A DNA stretch of 64,000 nt. It comes from Xylanimonas oleitrophica (GTDB taxonomy: Bacteria; Actinomycetota; Actinomycetes; Actinomycetales; Cellulomonadaceae). The stretch's first letter is position 1, and each line of letters starts with the position of its first letter. The translations under genes and the position numbers were made by a program. The stretch spans positions 62,001 to 126,000 of the forward strand of contig NZ_QKWH01000006.1 of assembly GCF_003244315.1 (NCBI RefSeq), given 5' to 3'. Shown one piece after another: positions 41,123-49,701 of the stretch. The notes below the pieces were generated by a model, which did not search any database, was not told the origin of the DNA, and saw only the letters and a list, made by a program, of their open reading frames with translations.

Positions 41123-42900
41123 AGCAGCTCCCCGGGGGCGGCGAGGTAGCGGTCGCGGATCGCCTCGGCCGTGCGCATCGCCAGCGCCCCCACGGTGCCC
41201 GTCGGGTTCGCCCCGGGGTTCTGCGGGAACAGCGCGGCGCCCGTCACGAACACGTTCGGGGTGTCCCACACCTGGCCGTAGCTGTTCGTCACGCTGTCGC
41301 CCGGCGAGAAGCCCATGATCGCTCCGCCGTTGGGGTGGGTGCTCTGGTACTCGTCGATCCGGTACGGGGCCAGCTCCTCGGTCACGTCCGTCCGGTCCGC
41401 GCCCATCGCCTGGACGATCTCCCCGCACCGGGCCGCCACGTACCGGTAGAGGTTGCGCTCGTTCTCCCGCCAGTCGAACGTGATGCGCAGCATCGGCAGG
41501 CCCCACTCGTCCTTGTACGTGGGGTCCAGGTCCATGAAGTTGCCGTGGTACGCGGGGCTCTCGCCCTCGATCTCCAGGTGCCCCACGCTGTCCCACGACC
41601 TGCCGAGCTCGGCCTTCCACGCCGCGCCCCACTGGCGGGCACCGTCGTTCAGGAGGCCGTCGAGCAGCTGGTCCGAGGAGCTGATCGGCTCGCGCTGCCC
41701 GCCCTCGCACTGGATCCGCGCGCCGCCGACGAAGTCGACGTCGGAGTGGTCGAAGTTGTCGGCGTTGAAGTCCCACACCTGGGCGTTGGTGCACCCGTTG
41801 CCCATGTAGAAGTTGAACTTCCGCCCCTCCCACAGGCCCTTCGCCGGCGCCTGGTCGAGCTGGTAGGTGTAGTTGCGGCCCACCATGCCGCGGTCGTTGC
41901 CGATGCCGTCCGGGTGGGCGCCGCCGCGCGAGAGCAGCAGCATCCGCACGTTCTCCAGGGTGAACGCCGCGCACACCACGATCTCCGCCGGCTGGAAGTG
42001 CTCGGTGCCGCGGGCGTCCACGTACCGCACGCCGGTGGCCCGCCCGTCGTCGGCCGTCTCGATCTCCAGCGCCCGGCACCGTGTGCGCACCTCGTAGCGG
42101 CCGGTGGCCAGCGCCGGGGGCAGCCACGTGGTCAGCGGGCTCGCCTTGGCGCCCACCTCGCAGCCGTACCGGGTGCAGAACCCGCAGTACAGGCAGCCCG
42201 CACGGGTGTTGCCGTAGGGGTCGGTCCACCCGCGCGACAGGATGCCCGCCGGGGTGGGGAACGGGTGCAGTCCCAGGTCGCGGGACGCCTCGGTGAACAG
42301 CTCCCCGAACGCCATCGGGGCCAGCGGCGGGTTCGGGTACGGCCTCCGGCGCGGGCCCTCGAACGGGTTGCCGCCCTCGACGATCCGCCCGCCCAGGTTG
42401 CCCGCCAGGCCCGAGACGCCGATGTCGTACTCGACCTTGTCGTAGTACGGCTCCAGCTCCTCGTACGTCACCGGCCAGTCCCGGGCGTCCATCTCCTCCG
42501 GGATGCGGTCGGCGCCGTACCGCTCCACGTTGACGCTGCGGAACCGGAAGTGGTCCGGCAGGAATCGCCACGTCAGGGCCGTCCAGTGCACCATCGACCC
42601 GCCCAGCCCCTGCCCCGGGTGGAACGAGCCGTACTGCCGGAACGGCAGGGTGGGGGCGTCCGCGTTCGGGCGCCACGTCCACGACGTGCGCGAGAGGTCC
42701 TGCATCATCGCGAACCGGTTGTTGTACCGCAGCGAGTCGTGGTTGTGCGCGAAGTCGGGGTAGGTCCACTGCGCCGGCCCCTGCTCCAGCGAGACCATCC
42801 GCACCGAGGTGTCGGGCAGGATCTGCGAGGCCAGCACGGAGGCGGTCATGCCGCCCCCGATGGTGACGATCTCGACGGGCTCGTGCCGGCGCGCGCTCAC
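41119..42900 (-). CDS. GMC-family flavoprotein dehydrogenase (gluconate/sorbitol dehydrogenase-like large subunit)
   Basis: 593 residues. FAD-binding N terminus VEIVTIGGGMTASVLA (a GxGxxA variant), the GLGGSMVHWTAL segment that surrounds the isoalloxazine, a Cys-rich insert YCGFCTRYGCEVGAKASP that recalls the 3Fe-4S-containing GMC dehydrogenases, and the C-terminal GMC signature HPNGGAIMG plus NVFVTGAALFPQNPGANPTG with the active-site Asn/His pair. These enzymes oxidise sugars or alcohols and pass electrons to cytochrome c, not to O2. No own signal; presumably exported by hitch-hiking with the Tat-targeted partner encoded just upstream. GTGA overlaps at both ends. Substrate unknown. Confidence 0.88.
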   Translation of the reverse strand: MSARRHEPVEIVTIGGGMTASVLASQILPDTSVRMVSLEQGPAQWTYPDFAHNHDSLRYNNRFAMMQDLSRTSWTWRPNADAPTLPFRQYGSFHPGQGLGGSMVHWTALTWRFLPDHFRFRSVNVERYGADRIPEEMDARDWPVTYEELEPYYDKVEYDIGVSGLAGNLGGRIVEGGNPFEGPRRRPYPNPPLAPMAFGELFTEASRDLGLHPFPTPAGILSRGWTDPYGNTRAGCLYCGFCTRYGCEVGAKASPLTTWLPPALATGRYEVRTRCRALEIETADDGRATGVRYVDARGTEHFQPAEIVVCAAFTLENVRMLLLSRGGAHPDGIGNDRGMVGRNYTYQLDQAPAKGLWEGRKFNFYMGNGCTNAQVWDFNADNFDHSDVDFVGGARIQCEGGQREPISSSDQLLDGLLNDGARQWGAAWKAELGRSWDSVGHLEIEGESPAYHGNFMDLDPTYKDEWGLPMLRITFDWRENERNLYRYVAARCGEIVQAMGADRTDVTEELAPYRIDEYQSTHPNGGAIMGFSPGDSVTNSYGQVWDTPNVFVTGAALFPQNPGANPTGTVGALAMRTAEAIRDRYLAAPGELL

Positions 42901-43898
42901 GGTCTCGTCACCCCGTGCTGGTGCTGCTCGATCGCGGGGCGCCCGCCGCCCGGCCGGTCGGGGTTCATGGCCGGCAGGTCGTGCATCGGCTGCGGCGTCT
43001 TGCGGGTGCCGTGCAGCATCTCCGCCGGGGAGTACGAGCGCTGCGCCGCCGGCCAGCCCACCAGCGCCCACCCGGCCATGCCGACGTTCCCGCCGTACAG
43101 CGGGTCGGCGAACATGCCCTCGATGGTGTCGGTGCGCAGCGTCGCGAAGAAGTTGCCGGGGTGGACGTCGCCGAACACGTCCTCCGCCTGGTCCAGCACG
43201 TCCGGGGGAGTGACGATCTGCTGGCCGCCGGCCTCCTCGACCGCGCCGCCCGAGTCCCCGGACGCGCCGACGGAGGTCTCCTCCGCCTGCTCGCTGCGCG
43301 ACAGGTGGTCGTCCAGCACCACGAGGATCTCGTCCTGCCGGTCGGTGGGAAGGTCGGCGAACAGGGTGCCGAAGCGGGTCTGGGCGTAGCGGTCCAGGGC
43401 GGCCAGGCCGCGGCGGTACGTCTCCTGCGGGGTCAGGCGGTCCTGGTGGCCGTACCGGTAGAGCTGGTCGGTGGCGACGGGCACGGCGTCCGCCGGCACC
43501 TCGCCGGGGTCGGTGTCGTAGCCCTCGGCGAACGGACCCCGGTGGTAGGTGGGCTCGGCGAACGCCTCGTGGTCCGCGAGCTTGCCGTCGATGTAGGTGG
43601 CCACGCCCATCTGCACGGCGCCCGGGTCGGCCTCGTCGCCCGGCGCGATACGGGCCACCGCCGCCTCCAGGGTGCGGGCCTCCTCCTCGGTGAGGAAGCG
43701 GTACCGGCCCGGGGCGGGGGTCTCGTGGGGCAGGCCGGGGGAGCGCTCGGGCGCCGAGACGTCCTGCGGGGCTCGCCTGCCCGTGTCCGTGGGGGTGCAT
43801 GCCGCCAGCGCTGCCGCGCCGCCCACGATCGGCAACGTCTTGAGCAGGGAACGGCGGGAGAGCTCGTGCGGCTGTGCTGCTGTCGGGTCTGCAGTCAT
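42897..43898 (-). CDS. Tat-exported gluconate 2-dehydrogenase subunit 3-like protein
   Basis: 333 residues. The N terminus carries a twin-arginine signal (SRRSLLKTLPIVGG) ending in ALAAC, so it is likely a Tat-exported lipoprotein. A subunit-3 domain follows, with FLTEEEARTLEAAVARIAPGDEADPGAVQMGV and the characteristic GNFFATLRTDTIEGMFADPLYGGNVG split over about 240-280. A Ser/Glu-rich insert separates the two. This small subunit escorts and stabilises GMC dehydrogenases. ATG 43898 is used, since the 19-residue extension would bury the Tat signal. First gene of the 12-gene operon, behind a plausible promoter at 43939-43966. Confidence 0.85.
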   Translation of the reverse strand: MTADPTAAQPHELSRRSLLKTLPIVGGAAALAACTPTDTGRRAPQDVSAPERSPGLPHETPAPGRYRFLTEEEARTLEAAVARIAPGDEADPGAVQMGVATYIDGKLADHEAFAEPTYHRGPFAEGYDTDPGEVPADAVPVATDQLYRYGHQDRLTPQETYRRGLAALDRYAQTRFGTLFADLPTDRQDEILVVLDDHLSRSEQAEETSVGASGDSGGAVEEAGGQQIVTPPDVLDQAEDVFGDVHPGNFFATLRTDTIEGMFADPLYGGNVGMAGWALVGWPAAQRSYSPAEMLHGTRKTPQPMHDLPAMNPDRPGGGRPAIEQHQHGVTRP

Positions 43899-43938
43899 GT
43901 CAACCCCGGCCTCGGCGGTGAGCAACGGCTGGGCACCG

Positions 43939-43966
43939 ACAGTAACCGGGGTCACACCGCCCGCAA
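43939..43966 (-). promoter_or_regulatory. Candidate promoter of the dehydrogenase-oxidase-Ccm operon
   Basis: On the minus strand: TTGCGG (43966-43961), 16-bp spacer, TACTGT (43944-43939), 40 bp upstream of the first ATG. Both hexamers fit the actinobacterial sigma-70 consensus (TTGNNN, TANNNT). The promoter drives about 15 kb of overlapping genes with no other obvious promoter inside. Confidence 0.4.
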
Positions 43967-44045
43967 GGTGAGACGTGTCGGCGGCGACGACGCGATGGGC
44001 CGGTCGAGCCGCTGGTGGGCCGCCTGCGCGGCCGGGCCGGCGCGG

Positions 44046-44069
44046 GGCGCCGCACGCGACAGCGGCGCC
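44046..44069 (-). terminator. Hairpin after the amino acid ABC operon
   Basis: Perfect 8-bp stem (44046-44053 with 44062-44069), 8-nt loop, seven bases past the stop of the ATPase gene. Confidence 0.55.
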
Positions 44070-44075
44070 TCCGGA

Positions 44076-44837
44076 TCAGTCCAGGGGGTTGAGCAGCCGG
44101 TGCAGGAACTGCCGGGTGCGCTCCTCGCGGGGGGCGGAGAAGATCTGCGCGGGCGCACCGCGCTCCAGCACCACCCCGCCGTCGAGGAACAGCACCTCGT
44201 CGGCCACCGCGCGGGCGAAGGACAGCTCGTGGGTGACCACCACCATGGTCCAGCCCTCCTCGGCCAGCTCCTTCATCACGGTGAGCACCTCGCCCACCAG
44301 CTCCGGGTCGAGGGCGGAGGTCGGCTCGTCGAACAGCAGCAGGTCAGGGCTCAGGGCCAGGGCCCGCACGATGCCGACGCGCTGCTGCTGGCCGCCGGAG
44401 AGCTGGCGCGGGTAGGCGTCGCGCTTGTCGGCCAGCCCGACGCGGTCGAGGAGCTCGAGCGCCCGTTGCTGGGCCTGCGCGCGCGGCACCCGCCGCACCT
44501 GCACGGGCCCCTCCATGACGTTCTGCAGCACCGTCATGTGCGGGAACAGGTTGTGCTGCTGGAACACCATCGCCGAGCGGTCGCGCAGCGCGTGGCGCTC
44601 GCGCTGCGTCACCGGGCGGGAGAAGTCGAGGGCGGGGCCGCCGGACACCTCCAGCGTGCCGGCCGACGGCGTCTCCAGGCCGTTGAGCGAGCGCAGCATC
44701 GTCGTCTTGCCCGAGCCGGACGGCCCGATGAGCGCGACCACCTGCCCGCGTCGCACGTCGAGGTCGACGCCGCGCAGCACCTCGTGGTCACCGAACGCCT
44801 TGCGGATGCCGCGGGCGGTGAGGAGCGTGTCAGACAT
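44076..44837 (-). CDS. Polar amino acid ABC transporter, ATP-binding protein
   Basis: 253 residues. Complete ABC ATPase: Walker [10 protein letters not shown]-loop [17 protein letters not shown], signature LSGGQQQR, Walker [13 protein letters not shown] and H-loop VVTHE. The PAAT/GlnQ-type sequence FxHM and length match polar amino acid uptake systems, and similarity is close to cystine transporter TcyN/TcyC types. It overlaps the permease gene by 8 nt. Confidence 0.93.
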   Translation of the reverse strand: MSDTLLTARGIRKAFGDHEVLRGVDLDVRRGQVVALIGPSGSGKTTMLRSLNGLETPSAGTLEVSGGPALDFSRPVTQRERHALRDRSAMVFQQHNLFPHMTVLQNVMEGPVQVRRVPRAQAQQRALELLDRVGLADKRDAYPRQLSGGQQQRVGIVRALALSPDLLLFDEPTSALDPELVGEVLTVMKELAEEGWTMVVVTHELSFARAVADEVLFLDGGVVLERGAPAQIFSAPREERTRQFLHRLLNPLD

Positions 44838-45483
44838 ACCGCTCCAGCCTCCTCTCGAGGCGGGTCTGGGCGAAGGACAGCACCGTGCAGAACAGCCAGT
44901 AGACGAGTGCGGCCTCGAGGTACAGCAGCATGTAGTCGAACGTGGCCGACGCGATGACCTGCGCCTGCCGGAACGCCTCTGCCACGAGGATGAGCGACGC
45001 GAGCGACGTGTCCTTGACCAGCGAGATGAACGTGTTCGACAACGGCGGCACGGAGACCCGCGCGGCCTGCGGCAGCACGATGCGGCGCAGCGCCCGGGTA
45101 CGGGACATGCCCACGGTGTACGCGGCCTCCCACTGCCCCTGCGGCACCGACAGGATCGCCGCCCGGATCACCTCGGCCGCATAGCCGCCCACGTTGAGGG
45201 AGAACGCCACCACGGCGCTCGGCCACGGGTCGATGGTCACGCCCAGCGAGGGCAGGCCGTAGAAGATGACGAACAGCTGCACCAGCAGCGGGGTGCCGCG
45301 GATGACGGACACGTACGCGCGGCCCAGCCACGCCAGCAGCGGGTTCTTCGACAGGCGCAGCAGCGCGACGCCCAGCGCCAGCACCAGGCCGATCGCGAAC
45401 GACACGAGCGCGAGCGGGATGGTGCCCTTGAGGCCGCCCAGCACGATCGGCCAGAACGACGAGGCGAACAGCTCCCAGTTCAC
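44830..45483 (-). CDS. Polar amino acid ABC transporter permease
   Basis: 217 residues, with four to five hydrophobic helices and the EAA-type loop [20 protein letters not shown] that contacts the ATPase. [20 protein letters not shown] is the typical HisM/GlnP segment. GTG 45483 (MNWELF) is chosen since GAGGT lies 7 nt upstream; an alternative GTG at 45492 lacks room for a ribosome-binding site. It is separated from the binding-protein gene by a strong stem-loop that probably lowers its expression relative to the binding protein. Confidence 0.92.
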   Translation of the reverse strand: MNWELFASSFWPIVLGGLKGTIPLALVSFAIGLVLALGVALLRLSKNPLLAWLGRAYVSVIRGTPLLVQLFVIFYGLPSLGVTIDPWPSAVVAFSLNVGGYAAEVIRAAILSVPQGQWEAAYTVGMSRTRALRRIVLPQAARVSVPPLSNTFISLVKDTSLASLILVAEAFRQAQVIASATFDYMLLYLEAALVYWLFCTVLSFAQTRLERRLERYV

Positions 45484-45535
45484 GTCCGCCACCTCACCAC
45501 GCCCCGACGTCGGTCGCGCGGCACGGCGTGGGGGA

Positions 45536-45563
45536 GGCGGGCGCGGCCTGGGCCGCGCCCGCC
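45536..45563 (-). terminator. Attenuating stem-loop between binding protein and permease genes
   Basis: Perfect 13-bp stem (45536-45548 with 45551-45563), 2-nt loop, 10 bp after the binding-protein stop. In ABC operons such structures let binding protein accumulate above membrane components. Confidence 0.65.
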
Positions 45564-45573
45564 CCGCCCGGCG

Positions 45574-46383
45574 TCACTGCGAGACGTCCTGGCCGAAGTA
45601 CTTCTCCGACAGCTCGGCCAGCGTGCCGTCGGCGGCCAGCTCGGCGAGAGCGCCGTCGATGGCCTCGGCCAGCGCCTCGCGCTGCTGCGTGAACACGAAC
45701 GCCGAGCGCGAGGTGTCCTCGGTCTCCGCGGCCACCGCCAGACCCGACTCGCCGTTCTCCTTGACGTAGTCGAGGTACGTCAGCGAGTCGTTGATGGTGG
45801 CGTCCACGCGGCCCTGCTGCAGCAGCGACACGGCCTGCGCCCAGCCCTCGACGGGCTCCACGTTGGCGCCCGAGTCCGTGGCGAGCTGGTACCAGTTGCT
45901 GGTGAGGGACTGCGCGGTCGTCTTGCCGGCGAGGTCGTCGAAGCTGGAGATCGACGTGTCGCCCTCGTTCACCACGACGACGCCGCGCGAGACGGTGTAC
46001 GGGGTGGAGAAGACGTACTTCTCCTCACGCTCGGGCGTGATCGACACCTGGTTGGCGATGGTGTCGAACCGACCGGCGTCGAGGCCCGCGAAGATGGCGT
46101 CCCACTGCGTCTCCTGGAAGCGGATCTCCAGGTCCAGCTTCTCGGCGACGGCGCGCGCCACGTCGACGTCGTAGCCGACGAGGTCGCCGGCGCCGCCCTC
46201 GTGGTAGCTGAAGGGGCGGTAGGTGCCCTCGGTGGCGACGGTGAGGGTGCCGGCGTTCACGAGCCCCAGGTCGTCGCCGTCGGCGGAGGCGTCGCTGCCG
46301 GAGCCGGAGCCGGAGCCGCACGCGGCCAGCGTCGCGGCGAGGGCGGTGGTGGCGAGGGCGGCGAGGGCGCGGCTGCGGCGCAT
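45574..46383 (-). CDS. Polar amino acid (cystine-type) ABC transporter substrate-binding lipoprotein
   Basis: 269 residues. Lipobox LAAC at residue 22, a GSGSGSGSD linker, then a SBP_bac_3 domain: LTVATEGTYRPFSYHE, GYDVDVARAVAEKL, the Q-x-x-W-D-x-I-F-A-G-L-D-A-G-R-F-D stretch, and NQVSITPEREEKYVFSTPY. Sequence around TEGTYRPFSYHE and DATINDSLTYLDY resembles cystine-binding TcyA/YckK proteins. A candidate SAM-class riboswitch sits in its 5' leader, which fits a sulfur amino acid substrate. Confidence 0.9.
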   Translation of the reverse strand: MRRSRALAALATTALAATLAACGSGSGSGSDASADGDDLGLVNAGTLTVATEGTYRPFSYHEGGAGDLVGYDVDVARAVAEKLDLEIRFQETQWDAIFAGLDAGRFDTIANQVSITPEREEKYVFSTPYTVSRGVVVVNEGDTSISSFDDLAGKTTAQSLTSNWYQLATDSGANVEPVEGWAQAVSLLQQGRVDATINDSLTYLDYVKENGESGLAVAAETEDTSRSAFVFTQQREALAEAIDGALAELAADGTLAELSEKYFGQDVSQ

Positions 46384-46409
46384 GGTGGTTCTCCTGCGGG
46401 TCGTGACGG

Positions 46410-46496
46410 GGTCGGTGCGGGCACCGGGCCGGCGGTTGCCGGGGCGCCTCGCGGGTGCGACGAGCGCCAGGGGCAGAACTCTGACCTACGACTCAT
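46410..46496 (-). promoter_or_regulatory. Candidate SAM-class riboswitch (SAM-I/SAM-IV-like)
   Basis: Leader of the amino acid ABC operon. On the minus strand an outer GGTC (46496-46493) can pair with GACC (46413-46410), and the interior contains the SAM-riboswitch core phrase CCCCGGCAACC, a short GC-rich hairpin, then GGTGCC. GGCAACC followed by GGTGCC is the conserved ligand-pocket signature of SAM-I and SAM-IV RNAs. I could not align every helix, so the call rests on the core motifs, the closing pairs and the sulfur amino acid context. Confidence 0.45.
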
Positions 46497-46631
46497 CGAC
46501 TCCGCAATTGAATCTCATCGATCAGGCCGATGCCGCGGCGCACGTCACACCCGAGCACCAGGGGACGGGCACCATCCCGCGGCCAACCCCTGCGGTCGGC
46601 GGCCACAGGCCCTTCGAGGCAGGATGAGCGG

Positions 46632-46988
46632 ATGCGCGACGTCGACCTGCACCGCGCCGAGGAACGCCTGCGTGCCCGCCTCACCGAGGTCGAGCAGCTC
46701 GTGGCCGCCCAGCGTGCGCTCGCCGCCGAGATCGCCGACTCCGGCAAGGACGCCAACACCGACGACGAGCACGACCCCGAGGGGTCCACCCTCGCCTGGG
46801 AGCGGCAGCAGGCCTCCGCGCTCGCCGCCGGGGCCGCCGCCGAGCGCGACGTGCTGCTCGCCGCGCTCGCCCGCGTCGCGGACGGCACCTACGGGCGGTG
46901 CGAGGTGTGCGGGCGGGCGATCCCCGAGGCGCGGCTCGAGGTGCGGCCCGGCGCCACGCGCTGCGTGGAGCACGCGGCGGCGCGCTGA
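46632..46988 (+). CDS. TraR/DksA-family zinc-finger protein
   Basis: 118 residues. An N-terminal coiled coil (about 5-70: HRAEERLRARLTEVEQLVAA and so on), acidic middle DSGKDANTDDEHDPEG, and the zinc-finger region YGRCEVCGRAIPEARLEV then RCVEHA. The first C-x2-C pair is intact; the second pair is C-x2-H. DksA relatives bind the RNA polymerase secondary channel. The position of the acidic residues at the coil tip differs from E. coli DksA, so it may be one of the actinobacterial DksA-like proteins of unknown action. ATG 46632 follows GAGGCAGGATGAG. Confidence 0.85.
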   Translation: MRDVDLHRAEERLRARLTEVEQLVAAQRALAAEIADSGKDANTDDEHDPEGSTLAWERQQASALAAGAAAERDVLLAALARVADGTYGRCEVCGRAIPEARLEVRPGATRCVEHAAAR

Positions 46989-46993
46989 CGGCG

Positions 46994-48331
46994 TCAGGCC
47001 GTGGCTCGGCCCCGGCGCGTCAGCCGCATCACCGCGTACAGCACCGCCCCCAGGGCGAGCAGCGCCCCGGCGCGCAGCCACGTGGCGCCGTCCTGCTGGG
47101 TCAGGAGCAGCACGCAGCTGGCCACACCCAGCACGGGCACCACGGTCGCCACCCGGAAGTGGGGTCGCTCCACGGTCTCCCGGCGCAGCACCAGCACGGC
47201 CACGTTGGTGCTGAGGAACACCAGCAGCAGGAGCAGCACCACCGTCTCGGCCAGGGCGGCGAGATCGCCGGTGAAGACGAGCGCCATGGCGACGAGCGTG
47301 GTGGTCACGATCGCCACCCACGGGGTGCGGCGGCCCGGCAGCACCCGGCCCAGCACGCGGGGCAGGAGGTGCTGCTCGGCCATGCCGTAGGCGAGCCGGC
47401 TGGCCATGATCATCGTCAGGAGGGCGCCGTTGGCCACCGCGACGAGTGCCACGAGCGAGAAGAGCCGTTCGGGCACGATGCCTGCCGCGGCCACGACCTC
47501 CAGCAGCGGGCCGCTCGAGCCCGCCAGGGTCTGCGGGTCGACGACGGCGACGGCGGCCACGCTGACCAGCACGTAGACGACGCCGGCGGTGATCAGGGCC
47601 CCGAACAGCGCGCGCGGGTAGACGCGCCGCACGTCGCGGACCTCCTCGGCCACGTTGGCGGACGTCTCGAACCCGACGAACGAGTAGTACGCGAGCACGG
47701 CGGCACCCAGCACGGCGAGGGCCGGGGTGGTTCCTTCCGTGAACTGCGTGACCCGGCCGACGTCGCCCTGGCCGCGGCCGAGCACCACCGCCGCCAGCAC
47801 GACGACGAGCACCAGGCCGCTTACCTCCACGATCGTCATGACGACGTTGGCCCCGAGCGACTCGCGGATGCCGCGCGCGTTGAGGGCGGCGACCGCCACC
47901 AGGAACAGCAGCGCCACGAGCCGCTGCGGGGCGTCGACGAACGCGCCGAAGTAGTCGCCCGCGAACGCCAGGGACAGGCCTGCCGCGCTGGTGACACCGG
48001 CCGCCAGCATCGAGAAGCCCACCAGGAACGAGAGCGCCGGCTGCCGGAAGGCTCGCTGGGCGAACACGGCGGCACCGCCGGCGCGGGGGTACTTGGTGAC
48101 GAGCTCGGCGTACGACCCGGCGGTGAGCAGCGCCAGGCCGAGCGCCACCAGCAGGGGGAGCCAGACGGCGCCGCCCACCTCGCCCGCCATGGCGCCGACG
48201 AGGGCGTAGACGCCGGCGCCGAGCACGTCACCCAGGATGAACAGGTACAGGAGCCGGCCGCTGACGGACCGGGAGAGCCGGGTCTCGTCACCCGTGGGTG
48301 CCGCGCCGGGTTCGGTGGAGCTGCTGGTCAT
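46994..48331 (-). CDS. APC-family amino acid permease
   Basis: 445 residues, 12 predicted helices. The first helix has the broken-helix motif GDVLGAGVYALVG, the sixth contains LAYYSFVGFETSANVAEEV, both typical of AdiC/YfnA-like APC transporters, and PRALFGALITAGVVY follows. The cationic amino acid transporter (CAT/SLC7) branch is the nearest match, without the long C-terminal tail. The ATG at 48331 is the first in-frame start giving a normal cytoplasmic N terminus. Convergent with the DksA-like gene (6 bp between stops). Substrate unknown. Confidence 0.88.
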   Translation of the reverse strand: MTSSSTEPGAAPTGDETRLSRSVSGRLLYLFILGDVLGAGVYALVGAMAGEVGGAVWLPLLVALGLALLTAGSYAELVTKYPRAGGAAVFAQRAFRQPALSFLVGFSMLAAGVTSAAGLSLAFAGDYFGAFVDAPQRLVALLFLVAVAALNARGIRESLGANVVMTIVEVSGLVLVVVLAAVVLGRGQGDVGRVTQFTEGTTPALAVLGAAVLAYYSFVGFETSANVAEEVRDVRRVYPRALFGALITAGVVYVLVSVAAVAVVDPQTLAGSSGPLLEVVAAAGIVPERLFSLVALVAVANGALLTMIMASRLAYGMAEQHLLPRVLGRVLPGRRTPWVAIVTTTLVAMALVFTGDLAALAETVVLLLLLVFLSTNVAVLVLRRETVERPHFRVATVVPVLGVASCVLLLTQQDGATWLRAGALLALGAVLYAVMRLTRRGRATA

Positions 48332-48420
48332 GGCCCCAGACGTTGGCACGGAGCGGCCGCGCTCGCTGCCTGGGGGCGCCGTCGGGGGCCGGAGCCTGGC
48401 GCGCGTGACAGCATGACCGG

Positions 48421-49041
48421 GTGCGCGTGCAGCCGGTGACGTTCGAGGCCGTGGTGGAGCACGTCGTCGGCCTGGTCGCGGCCCGCGAGCGCACGACGGC
48501 GGTGCGCGTCCTGGTGGACGGGCACCCCGCCGCGCAGCCCGAGGTGCTTGCCGACGCGCTGGTCGAGCCGCTGCGCGCCGCCGGCCGTCCCGTCGCACGG
48601 GTGCGGGTGCGCGACTTCCTGCGCCCGGCCTCGCTCCGGCTGGAGCACGGGCGCCGGGACGCGGACTCGCTCCTGGACGGGTGGATCGACGTCGGCGGGC
48701 TGAACCGCGAGGTGCTGACGTCCGTGGTGGAGCGGGGCCGCTACCTGCCGACGCTGCGCGACCCGGTGACGGACCGCTCCACGCGGGCGCCCTACGTCGA
48801 GGCCCCGCCCGGCACCGCCGTCGTGCTGGACGGCACGCTGGCGATGGGGCGGGGCCTGGACGTGGACCTCGCGGTGCACCTGGCGCTGCGGCCGCCCGCC
48901 GAGACGCGGGGAACCCCCTTGGACGACGCGTGGCAGCTCGCTGCCTACGACCGGTACCGGCGTGAGGTGGCGCCGGAGCGGCGGGCCGACGTCGTCGTCC
49001 GGATGGACGACCGGCGGCACCCCGCCCTGGTGCTGCGCTGA
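48421..49041 (+). CDS. Uridine-kinase-like protein lacking the P-loop
   Basis: 206 residues with the layout of actinobacterial uridine kinase-like proteins: VEHVVGLVAA, a first strand VRVLVDGHPAA, VRVRDFLRPASLRLEHGRRD, the uridine-binding-like YVEAPPGTAVVLDGTLAMG segment, and a C-terminal RYRREVAPERRADVVVRMDD. The Walker A position, normally GxxGxGKT/S, reads DGHPAAQPE, so ATP binding in the standard manner is not expected. It is either an inactive relative or uses a different function. GTG start at 48421, with no clear ribosome-binding site; divergent from the permease gene. Confidence 0.7.
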   Translation: MRVQPVTFEAVVEHVVGLVAARERTTAVRVLVDGHPAAQPEVLADALVEPLRAAGRPVARVRVRDFLRPASLRLEHGRRDADSLLDGWIDVGGLNREVLTSVVERGRYLPTLRDPVTDRSTRAPYVEAPPGTAVVLDGTLAMGRGLDVDLAVHLALRPPAETRGTPLDDAWQLAAYDRYRREVAPERRADVVVRMDDRRHPALVLR

Positions 49042-49064
49042 GCGCTACGGGCGCCGCGCGCCGG

Positions 49065-49559
49065 TCACCCGGCGCAGGTCATGGACTCCGAACGGCCGCC
49101 GCAGGTGGCGCCGAACTCCTGGTACTCCGTGCCGGGGAGCGACTTCGCGAAGAGGTCCTCGCAGCTGCCGTCGTCGCCGCCGGCGCAGCCGTCCCACAGG
49201 ACGTCGAGCACGGCGTTGTCGCCGTACGCCTGCCCGTCCTGCACGTCCGACAGCGTGCGGACGGCGACGCCGATCAGCAGACCCCACACCAGGACGGCGA
49301 CAGCCCCGAGCGCGATGCCGGCGATCGCCAGGCCCTTGCCCGCGCGGCCGGTCTTCCGTGTGCGGTTGAGGCCCACGACGCCCAGGACGATCGGCACCAC
49401 GCCGAGCCCGACGACGCCGGTGACGAGCGCGGCGATCGAGAACCCGTCGGTGCCCTGCGCGGGCGGCAGGGCGGCGCCGGGGGTGTGGGGGCTCGCCGCG
49501 TGCGGGGCGGGCGCCTCCACCGTGGCCGGCTGCGGGCTGGGCGTGCGGGGGTCGGTCAC
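49065..49559 (-). CDS. DUF4190 membrane protein with C-terminal Cys motif (paralogue 1)
   Basis: 164 residues. Pro/Ala-rich cytoplasmic N terminus (1-35), two-helix DUF4190 unit (FSIAALVTGVVGLGVVPIVLG, then GLAIAGIALGAVAVLVWG), and a 60-residue C-terminal domain with AYGDN, LWDGCAGGDDGSCEDL and EYQEFGATCGG, a conserved three-Cys pattern. GAGGAGG sits before GTG 49559. About 60% identical over the domain to the next gene upstream, which is a tandem duplicate. Function unknown; the C-terminal motif is common in actinobacterial envelope proteins. Confidence 0.8.
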   Translation of the reverse strand: MTDPRTPSPQPATVEAPAPHAASPHTPGAALPPAQGTDGFSIAALVTGVVGLGVVPIVLGVVGLNRTRKTGRAGKGLAIAGIALGAVAVLVWGLLIGVAVRTLSDVQDGQAYGDNAVLDVLWDGCAGGDDGSCEDLFAKSLPGTEYQEFGATCGGRSESMTCAG

Positions 49560-49701
49560 GGTGCCTCCTCGGACGGTGCGTGCGCCCAGTGTGACGGACG
49601 CGGCAGGCCCTGACCAGCGCAGACGTCGGATCGTCGGCCTGATGCTGCTGCCCGGCGGATCCTGCCGCGCGCCCGGCCCGGCCGGCTGGCTCAGGGCGTC
49701 G

